From: Sphingobacteriales bacterium | GTDB lineage: Bacteria; Bacteroidota; Bacteroidia; Chitinophagales; Chitinophagaceae | NCBI GenBank assembly: GCA_024640385.1 | Contig: JAHEFC010000321.1 | Location: 1 to 5,044, forward strand | Direction: 5' to 3' | DNA length: 5,044 nt | Shown here: positions 1 to 5,044 of the stretch, piece by piece | How positions within the stretch are numbered: position 1 is the stretch's first letter | Layout: every line of letters starts with the position of its first letter | Made by a program: the position numbers and the translations under genes | The notes under the pieces: generated by a model | Told to the model about the DNA's origin: nothing | Database searches by the model: none | What the model saw: the letters and a program-made list of their open reading frames with translations, nothing else

Positions 1-671
1 CAACTGTTTTCGCAACAGACCTGTACAAGACCCTGGTGAGAAGATCATCTGCAGAAAAAGAACAGATCCTTGTTGCAAGGTTCTTCACCATTATTTTTGG
101 CGCCTGTACTGTTGGCATAGCCTTGCTCATCCCCTATGTAGGCGGCATCGTGGATTTCGTACTGAGCACGGCATCCATTGCAGGCGGTGCGTTATTTGCG
201 CCCATCATCTGGAGCCTTTTTTCAAAACGCCAGACCTCATTCTCGGTTGTGACTACCACCCTACTAACGCTCGCGATCAACCTGTTCCTGAAGATCATGG
301 CGCCATCCCTGCTGGACCTAAAACTCACAAGAACCATGGAGACCGTGATAGGTCAGTCGATCCCTCTGATCAGCCTGCTGTGTTTTGAACTGTACTATCG
401 TTTTGCAAACAGAACGGCACCGATAGGCTCAGTGACCATCACACACGAAAGTTTTATGACTTCTCCCCAACTGGATTTGGAAGCCCGAAAACAAAACAGT
501 TTCGGCATACGCGTTATCGGCGTATCCATGGCGCTTGTTGGAACAGGCATCCTGGTACTGGGTTTCCTTTCTGGAAGCTCAAAAGTTGTAGCCAGTGTTG
601 GAACCGTAATTATACTGGCAGCCATCTTCATCTTCAGGATGGGAAACAGACCGATATTGAAAACTCGCTAA
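1..671 (+). CDS. Sodium:solute symporter (SSS family) permease, C-terminal part, 5' end outside window
   Basis: The frame is open from the first complete codon (base 3) to a TAA at 669-671, giving 222 residues, so the start lies upstream. The GTG at base 36 is an internal Val codon. The fragment begins TVFATDLYKTLVRR, the segment that in SSS (SLC5-like) symporters follows the Ser/Thr-rich sodium-site helix (LeuT TM8) and leads into a cytoplasmic loop. About six hydrophobic helices follow, including FFTIIFGACTVGIALLIPYV, the small-residue-rich STASIAGGALFAPIIWSLF and VIGQSIPLISLLCF, and then two C-terminal helices ending in a basic tail. The family couples sodium entry to uptake of sugars or other small solutes across the inner membrane. 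The substrate cannot be read from this fragment. The next gene, a secreted glycoside hydrolase, starts 13 bases later, so import of a released sugar is a reasonable inference. Family assignment is fairly secure; the solute is unknown. Confidence 0.85.
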   Translation, partial: TVFATDLYKTLVRRSSAEKEQILVARFFTIIFGACTVGIALLIPYVGGIVDFVLSTASIAGGALFAPIIWSLFSKRQTSFSVVTTTLLTLAINLFLKIMAPSLLDLKLTRTMETVIGQSIPLISLLCFELYYRFANRTAPIGSVTITHESFMTSPQLDLEARKQNSFGIRVIGVSMALVGTGILVLGFLSGSSKVVASVGTVIILAAIFIFRMGNRPILKTR

Positions 672-684
672 AACAAATTCAAGC
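672..684 (+). other. 13-base intergenic junction, symporter to GH9-like gene
   Basis: Only 13 A-rich bases separate the symporter TAA from the ATG at 685. There is no room for a promoter and no Shine-Dalgarno-like AGGAG. An A-rich leader without a strong ribosome binding site is usual in Bacteroidota. The spacing supports co-transcription of the symporter and the hydrolase genes. Confidence 0.7.
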
Positions 685-2628
685 ATGAAGAAAAACACAC
701 TAGCCATTATACTTCTTACCTGTATAAATTTTTCAGTTCATGCCCAGCCCGGAGCCATCGGCTCAGTGCTAGTGAACCAGGCAGGATATAATGCTGGCGA
801 AGCAAAACGACTGGTGGCATGGGGTGTGCCAGACGGAACATCATTTATCATTCGTTCAAACAAAACGGGCAAAACAGTATATGAAGGAAAACTGCAGAAT
901 TTTGCTGGCTACTTCACATCATTTGAACCCAATTCATATGCCGATGAATATGTGGCTGAAGTAACAGGATTAAAACCATCGGTACCATTTCAGATCAGGC
1001 CTTTCTTGATGGAGTTGCTATCGTCTAAACTGGCCTATGATTTTTTTGTTGATGTGCGGGGTTCAACGGATCCCGTTCATTCAAATGAATCCAAAGTATA
1101 TGGCGGCGGCCCTTCGCGAGACTGCGGCGCATATACGCTTGAGACCGTATTTGAAACCATGTTCTATGCCAGCAATCCTGCACTGTTCGATCGTTGGACA
1201 AACGAATTGGGAAATGGTAAAACGCCCGACCTGATCGCGCTGATCCTCTGGCACGCAGAATTTGCATACCATCATGTTGCATTCAATGGGCCGATAGCTA
1301 CAAGACATGGATGGGTAGGTTATGAAGGAACACCCAAAATGGAATACGATTACTGGAACACGCTGGATCAACTGGCCGCTGTTTGTGCAGCATACCATAG
1401 CTTTCTTAAACCATATCTCAGTGAAGAAAAATACCAGGCCTATAGAAAGATCTGCAATGAAAAATGGGAGGAGTACGACAGGCATAAAGTGGTCAGGTAC
1501 TGGACCTACAGTACCAAATGGGTCGACAGTGGATACCAGGAATTCAACGAAATGGGTAACGCGTACGGACAATCTGTTTTCAGCAACCTGTTCATGTACC
1601 TGACTGAACTGAATGAAAAAGACGGGCATCCGGATAAATACCTGGCATGGGCCCAGCAATCAGCCGCAGATATAATTCGCAATTGGGATTTCAATAATAT
1701 CCGGCATATGTGGTGGATCAGGAACGCAGAACATATTACGCCACAAGCGCTCAGTTTATTCCTCATGACGGTTCCGGAAAAAGCGCCTCCGGGAACCGCG
1801 GAAAAACTAAATGCCTGGATGGACCATATCCTGTCAAAGTCCCAGAACCCCTGGCATTACAGGGTCCATAGCGATACGGAATGGGCACATCCAAAAACTA
1901 AAGAACTCGGCGGAGCTCCTGCCCTGGGAGGAAGTCTTTTTGCTGCAGCATATATATTGAAACGTCCCGAGGCCTTGACATATGCATGGTCGCAGATCAA
2001 TTTTACGTTCGGTCTTAATCCATTGGGTGCGCATTTCTCCAACAAAAGCAAGGAAAGGCTGGCCATACATGGATATTGGGAAGGAGTGGAAAACGGTTGG
2101 CCACAGGCTCATCCTGATGGATATGGCATGCTTGGGCGTGTGAGGGGAACACTGGATGGAACTCCGCTGGATAAAGACTTCCCTTCTCTACAAACAAGAA
2201 TTACGAGTAATGATGTTCCTGTCGCCGGTGATAAGATCGGCATGAATGCCTACGCCACGGAAGGCTGGGCGATCTCTAACCGGGGCTGGATGTCGACCCT
2301 TACATTTTCAACGCTCCATAGCATTTCTGTTGGGATCACAGACAGATCGGGTATAGAACTTAAAGAACTTTCAAAAGGAACAAAGGCCTTTGTTGTTATG
2401 AAAGCACCGTTGAACATTGACCCTGCAAAAATTGAAAATGCATGGGTGCTGGTGAAAATAGATAACCGGGAAGAGCAGAAACTGACCGTAACAGAAACAG
2501 CCCCTGACTCAGGGATATTCACTGCACCTCTCAATACAAAAAATGTGGGATCGATCCAGGTTTCCTACGGATACTGGGGATTCAAAAAACAGGCCCGAAT
2601 TACTAAAAGAACTTCTTCCGGATCATGA
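685..2628 (+). CDS. Secreted GH9-like glycoside hydrolase with Ig-like N-terminal domain and altered catalytic-base motif
   Basis: This is a complete 647-residue protein. Residues 1-20 form a type I signal peptide (Lys-Lys, hydrophobic core, VHA/QP cleavage), so it is exported. Residues about 26-105 match the Ig-like domain that precedes many GH9 catalytic domains, with the signature SVLVNQAGYNAGEAKRLVAW. Residues about 112-545 look like the GH9 (alpha/alpha)6 barrel: RDCGAY at 145-150 sits where GH9 enzymes have YDAGDY, FGLNPLGAHF (442-451) matches the GH9 GxNPxG segment, and ATEGWAISNRGWM (524-536) matches the block holding the catalytic acid (here Glu526). The first Asp of the usual D-A-G-D pair is kept (Asp146), but the second, the catalytic base in characterised GH9 cellulases, is Ala149. 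Residues about 550-640 form a beta-rich tail with LTVTETAPDSGIF, reminiscent of surface-protein repeat domains. GH9 enzymes are inverting beta-glucanases, mainly endoglucanases and xyloglucanases; activity here is uncertain because of the substitution. It ends in an ATGA overlap with the next gene. Fold confidence is good; substrate is unknown. Confidence 0.8.
   Translation: MKKNTLAIILLTCINFSVHAQPGAIGSVLVNQAGYNAGEAKRLVAWGVPDGTSFIIRSNKTGKTVYEGKLQNFAGYFTSFEPNSYADEYVAEVTGLKPSVPFQIRPFLMELLSSKLAYDFFVDVRGSTDPVHSNESKVYGGGPSRDCGAYTLETVFETMFYASNPALFDRWTNELGNGKTPDLIALILWHAEFAYHHVAFNGPIATRHGWVGYEGTPKMEYDYWNTLDQLAAVCAAYHSFLKPYLSEEKYQAYRKICNEKWEEYDRHKVVRYWTYSTKWVDSGYQEFNEMGNAYGQSVFSNLFMYLTELNEKDGHPDKYLAWAQQSAADIIRNWDFNNIRHMWWIRNAEHITPQALSLFLMTVPEKAPPGTAEKLNAWMDHILSKSQNPWHYRVHSDTEWAHPKTKELGGAPALGGSLFAAAYILKRPEALTYAWSQINFTFGLNPLGAHFSNKSKERLAIHGYWEGVENGWPQAHPDGYGMLGRVRGTLDGTPLDKDFPSLQTRITSNDVPVAGDKIGMNAYATEGWAISNRGWMSTLTFSTLHSISVGITDRSGIELKELSKGTKAFVVMKAPLNIDPAKIENAWVLVKIDNREEQKLTVTETAPDSGIFTAPLNTKNVGSIQVSYGYWGFKKQARITKRTSSGS
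2625..2628 (+). promoter_or_regulatory. ATGA stop/start overlap (translational coupling)
   Basis: The TGA of the GH9-like gene (2626-2628) overlaps the ATG of the following gene (2625-2627). This arrangement usually couples translation of the downstream gene to the upstream one. It also fixes the downstream start, because this ATG is followed at once by a well-formed signal peptide and there is only a weak A/G-rich stretch (AAAGAA) upstream. Confidence 0.8.
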
Positions 2629-5044
2629 GAATCTATCCTTCGTTCATCTTGCTTTTTTTTGTGGTATTGACCGCTCCTGCCCTGTTTGCCCAGCAACCGA
2701 AACTGGATAAGAACGGGAACCTGGTTTCTATGGACGATGTGGACCTGAGCAGCATGGTACAACCGCTGCCCATGCAGAACAGGTTCATCGATTCAAGTTA
2801 CAACATATGGTGCGGCTCTGTGATCAAAGCAAAGAATGGAAAATATTATATGTTTTACAGTCGTTGGCCAAGGTCTACCGGCCATGAAGGCTGGATCACG
2901 CATTCTGAAATTGCGCTGGCAGCATCAGATAAACCGGATGGGCCCTACAAACATATCAAAGTCATATTCAAAACCAGGGGAAGTAAATACTGGGATGGCA
3001 TTTGCACGCATAATCCTGCTGTGATCGAATACAAGGGGAAATATTACCTCTACTATATGGGAACTACTGGCCCTGCTGTCAACTCGCCTGTTGCGCCCTA
3101 TTCTGAGGAGTGGTATAGATACAGGAACAAACAGCGCATAGGCGTAGCCGTTGCTGATTCTCCCGAAGGCGAATGGAAGCGTTTCGACAAGCCGGTACTG
3201 GATGTTGGGAAAGATTCAACAGCCTATGACGCTATCCTGGTTTCCAATCCTGCCGTAACGGTAGAACCCAGCGGGCGCGTGATCTTAATGTACAAGCAAG
3301 TGGAGAGGAACGGTACCTACCGGGGTGGCAAAGTGAGGATGGGCGTTGCATTTTCAAGATCGATGACGGGTCCATTTACCAAACATCCGGAACCCATATT
3401 TGAAGAAAAAAATGGTATAAGCGAAAGGGCCTGGATGCTGGCAGAAGATCCGTTTATCTGGAATTATAAAGGCGTTAACTATGCCCTGGTCAGAGATGCG
3501 GCTGGCCGTTTTACCGGCATCGAAGGTGCCATAGCCATGTTCAGGTCTGACAACGGATACAACTGGCAGCTGACCAGGTATCCACTGGTGATTCCCGGAA
3601 ATGTATACGCTGCAGGGCATAAAAAATTAGACGATCGGCTTGAACGTCCATGGCTGCTCATGGAAAAAGGGGTGCCTGTTTATTTGTTTGGCGCAATGGG
3701 GATCAACAAAAGAGCGCATAGCATGAACATTGCGATACCGTTGAGATCACAGGCATCCGCTGGCATTAGGAATGAACGTTTATGGTATACTGAACCCGCA
3801 GCCAACTGGCTGGAAGCCTTGCCCCTTGGTAATGGGAAAATGGGCGCCATGGTATTTGGAAACTTTCCAGTTGAGAGAATACAATTCAACGAGTCTTCAC
3901 TGATCATCGGAACTACAGAAACCGTTGGTGCTTACCAGCCATTTGGTGAGCTGCATTTCAAATGGGCGCATCGTCCTGTTTCAGGATATGAACGCTCACT
4001 GTCTCTTAATAAGGGACTTCACACCATAACCTATGCAACAGCAGATAACAGGTTCAAGCATGAATACTTCATCAGTTATCCTGACCAGTCAATGGTTTTT
4101 ATGGTCACCGCAGAAAAAAAAGGATCTATAACAGGCGAGGTATTACTAAGCGACGCAAGGCCAACAAGATCTTCCGTGGCGGGAAATGATATCAGTTTTA
4201 ACGGCAAACTCGATAATGGAATCAAATATGGGTCTATCGCAAGAGTGATCAATAAAGGCGGCAGCATATCTTCATCAGATTCAGGGATCAAAGTTTCGAA
4301 TGCCGATACCTTACTGTTATATCTTGTTGCCACAACTTCGGTGAAATTAAATTCGGTAAACAAATATCTTGGGGAGGATCCACATAACAGACTGACGGAG
4401 TTGATCAACAAGGTTTCAGCAAAAAATTATACTGCGATCCGGACTACGCATACCAGTGATTTCTCTGCACTATTCAACAGGGTTTCCCTGGAATTGGGCA
4501 AAGAACCTGCTATGCCTACTGGTGACCGCATAGTGGCATACAATAAGGGCGTTGAGGATCATTCACTGGAAGCACTGTTTTTTCAATATGGAAGATATCT
4601 GTTGATCAGTGCATCAAGGCCCGGTGGATTACCGGCCAATTTGCAGGGAATATGGAACTACGAATTCAAGCCGGCCTGGTATTCGCAGTATACCACCAAT
4701 ATCAATGTGGAGATGAACTATTGGCTGGCGGAACAAACCAATATTTCGGACTGTCATCTTCCTTTATTGGACTGGATCGAAAACCTCGCGAACGTATCCA
4801 AAGCTGCTACAGACTCGGTGAGGAACGTCTCGAAAGGGTGGGTCATTTACAGCACCAACAATGCATTGGGAGGTCCCAGTCGCTGGCGGGTGCACAGGCC
4901 GGGTAGCGCCTGGTTAAGCAGGCATTTCTGGGAACATTTTCAGTTTACAAACGATACCGTTTTTCTGAGGGAAAGAGCCTACCCCATCCTGAAAGAACTG
5001 GTAGAATACTGGCAGGGACATCTTGTTGAAAATGCAAAAGGACG
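2625..5044 (+). CDS. Secreted fusion: GH43-like five-bladed beta-propeller plus GH95 alpha-L-fucosidase/galactosidase, 3' end outside window
   Basis: I translated this frame codon by codon: it is open for 806 codons with no stop and continues past the right edge. Residues 1-22 are a type I signal peptide ending LFA/QQ. Residues about 55-374 form a beta-propeller with five similar strand motifs (WCGSV, THNPAV, VSNPAV, AEDPFI, LERPWL), the architecture of GH43, GH32, GH117 and GH130 relatives. Residues about 386 onward are GH95: LWYTEPAANWLEALPLGNGKMGAMVFG at 386-412 with ERIQFNES following, GAYQPFG at 435-441, LPANLQGIWN at 669-678, YTTNINVEMNYW at 689-700, and AWLSRHFWEHFQFT near 762-775. The NIN pair (Asn692, Asn694) corresponds to catalytic asparagines of GH95. 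The general acid Glu and the Asp that completes the GH95 site lie beyond the window. The GH95 family removes alpha-L-fucose or alpha-L-galactose with inversion. The linker is about a dozen residues with no second signal peptide, so the fusion is real in this sequence. The propeller's substrate is not identified. Confidence 0.88.
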   Translation, partial: MRIYPSFILLFFVVLTAPALFAQQPKLDKNGNLVSMDDVDLSSMVQPLPMQNRFIDSSYNIWCGSVIKAKNGKYYMFYSRWPRSTGHEGWITHSEIALAASDKPDGPYKHIKVIFKTRGSKYWDGICTHNPAVIEYKGKYYLYYMGTTGPAVNSPVAPYSEEWYRYRNKQRIGVAVADSPEGEWKRFDKPVLDVGKDSTAYDAILVSNPAVTVEPSGRVILMYKQVERNGTYRGGKVRMGVAFSRSMTGPFTKHPEPIFEEKNGISERAWMLAEDPFIWNYKGVNYALVRDAAGRFTGIEGAIAMFRSDNGYNWQLTRYPLVIPGNVYAAGHKKLDDRLERPWLLMEKGVPVYLFGAMGINKRAHSMNIAIPLRSQASAGIRNERLWYTEPAANWLEALPLGNGKMGAMVFGNFPVERIQFNESSLIIGTTETVGAYQPFGELHFKWAHRPVSGYERSLSLNKGLHTITYATADNRFKHEYFISYPDQSMVFMVTAEKKGSITGEVLLSDARPTRSSVAGNDISFNGKLDNGIKYGSIARVINKGGSISSSDSGIKVSNADTLLLYLVATTSVKLNSVNKYLGEDPHNRLTELINKVSAKNYTAIRTTHTSDFSALFNRVSLELGKEPAMPTGDRIVAYNKGVEDHSLEALFFQYGRYLLISASRPGGLPANLQGIWNYEFKPAWYSQYTTNINVEMNYWLAEQTNISDCHLPLLDWIENLANVSKAATDSVRNVSKGWVIYSTNNALGGPSRWRVHRPGSAWLSRHFWEHFQFTNDTVFLRERAYPILKELVEYWQGHLVENAKG
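2787..3746 (+). other. Domain: GH43/32/117/130-type five-bladed beta-propeller (residues about 55-374 of the fusion)
   Basis: Five blades can be seen from recurring inner-strand motifs: IWCGSVIKAKNGKYYMFY (61-78), THNPAVIEYKGKYYLYYM (128-145), VSNPAVTVEPSGRVILMY (206-223), AEDPFIWNYKGVNYALV (273-289) and LERPWLLMEKGVPVYLF (339-355). They are spaced about 66-78 residues apart. Candidate catalytic or sugar-binding acids are Asp56, Glu95, Asp124, Asp202, Glu274 and Asp275, but I cannot assign roles. The YSRWP, THSEIA and YWDGICTHNP stretches resemble bacterial proteins annotated only as sucrase-like or family 43-like hydrolases, so activity (arabinofuranosidase, xylosidase, galactosidase or other) is open. 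Confidence 0.75.
3780..5044 (+). other. Domain: GH95 module (residue 386 to window edge), truncated by the window
   Basis: The N-terminal beta-sandwich of GH95 begins at LWYTEPA (386). The variable region after FNESS (421-425) is short: only about ten residues separate it from GAYQPFG, whereas many GH95 proteins have roughly 40-50 there, so this is the short-loop type. The helical (alpha/alpha)6 region starts near residue 640 (HSLEALFFQYGRYLLISASR) and carries the NIN catalytic asparagines. The window ends at HLVENAKG, just before where GH95 proteins usually carry the SPE motif with the general acid. Confidence 0.85.

Noticed and set aside
36..671. A short 211-residue membrane protein starting at GTG 36.
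   Set aside because: The same frame is open to the left edge and the codons before it (TVFATDLYKTL) belong to the SSS family motif, so the GTG is an internal Val and the gene is simply cut by the window.
715..723. Possible lipobox (Leu-Leu-Thr-Cys, Cys13) making the GH9-like protein a lipoprotein.
   Set aside because: The residue before Cys is Thr instead of Gly, Ala or Ser, the hydrophobic core before it is very short, and a good type I cleavage site follows at Ala20/Gln21.
1081..1659. Antisense open frame of 192 codons within the GH9-like gene.
   Set aside because: It lies wholly opposite a gene with clear family motifs, shows no recognisable domain, and is the sort of frame that arises opposite a GC-balanced coding strand.
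685..2628. GH9-like gene as a pseudogene because of the missing catalytic Asp.
   Set aside because: The frame is intact over 647 codons with a signal peptide, complete domains and a coupled downstream gene, so decay is not supported; a divergent active site is the better reading.
1102..4884. The sequence GGPSR occurs in both the GH9-like protein (141-145) and the GH95 module (749-753).
   Set aside because: A five-residue match between unrelated positions of two different proteins is likely chance, and the flanking residues do not agree.
4652..4906. An 84-codon + strand frame near the right end, and a 111-codon antisense frame at 4076-4411.
   Set aside because: Both lie inside the GH95 coding frame, which is continuous and carries conserved family motifs throughout; these are shadows in other frames.

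Overview
The window looks like part of a carbohydrate-use operon from a member of the Bacteroidota, possibly a Chitinophagaceae- or Sphingobacteriaceae-like environmental bacterium. The evidence is moderate GC content (mid-forties by eye), type I signal peptides ending in Ala followed by Gln (VHA/QP and LFA/QQ), starts without a clear Shine-Dalgarno sequence, and a dense set of secreted glycoside hydrolases. The genus-level guess is inference only.

Layout: three genes on the + strand fill the window, with no gap longer than 13 bases. (1) Bases 1-671 are the 3' end of a sodium:solute symporter (SSS family) permease whose start lies upstream. (2) Bases 685-2628 encode a complete 647-residue secreted protein with the Ig-like N-terminal domain and fold-defining motifs of GH9 glycoside hydrolases. 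Its canonical D-A-G-D active-site motif reads D-C-G-A, so the usual catalytic base Asp appears to be replaced by Ala. (3) Bases 2625-5044 are an unbroken reading frame of 806 codons that runs off the right edge. It encodes a secreted two-enzyme fusion: an N-terminal five-bladed beta-propeller of the GH43/GH32/GH117/GH130 type, joined by about a dozen residues to a GH95 (alpha-L-fucosidase / alpha-L-galactosidase family) module. The GH95 module is cut by the window edge just before its expected general acid.

How they may work together: the 13-base gap between genes 1 and 2, and the ATGA overlap of genes 2 and 3, indicate one transcript with translational coupling. A plausible reading is that the two exported enzymes trim side chains or termini from a plant or algal polysaccharide and the symporter imports a released sugar or oligosaccharide. 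GH9, GH43-like and GH95 activities occurring together would fit a fucosylated or L-galactosylated hemicellulose such as xyloglucan, but the substrate is not shown by the sequence. No SusC/SusD pair, regulator, RNA gene, mobile element, CRISPR array or terminator is visible here.
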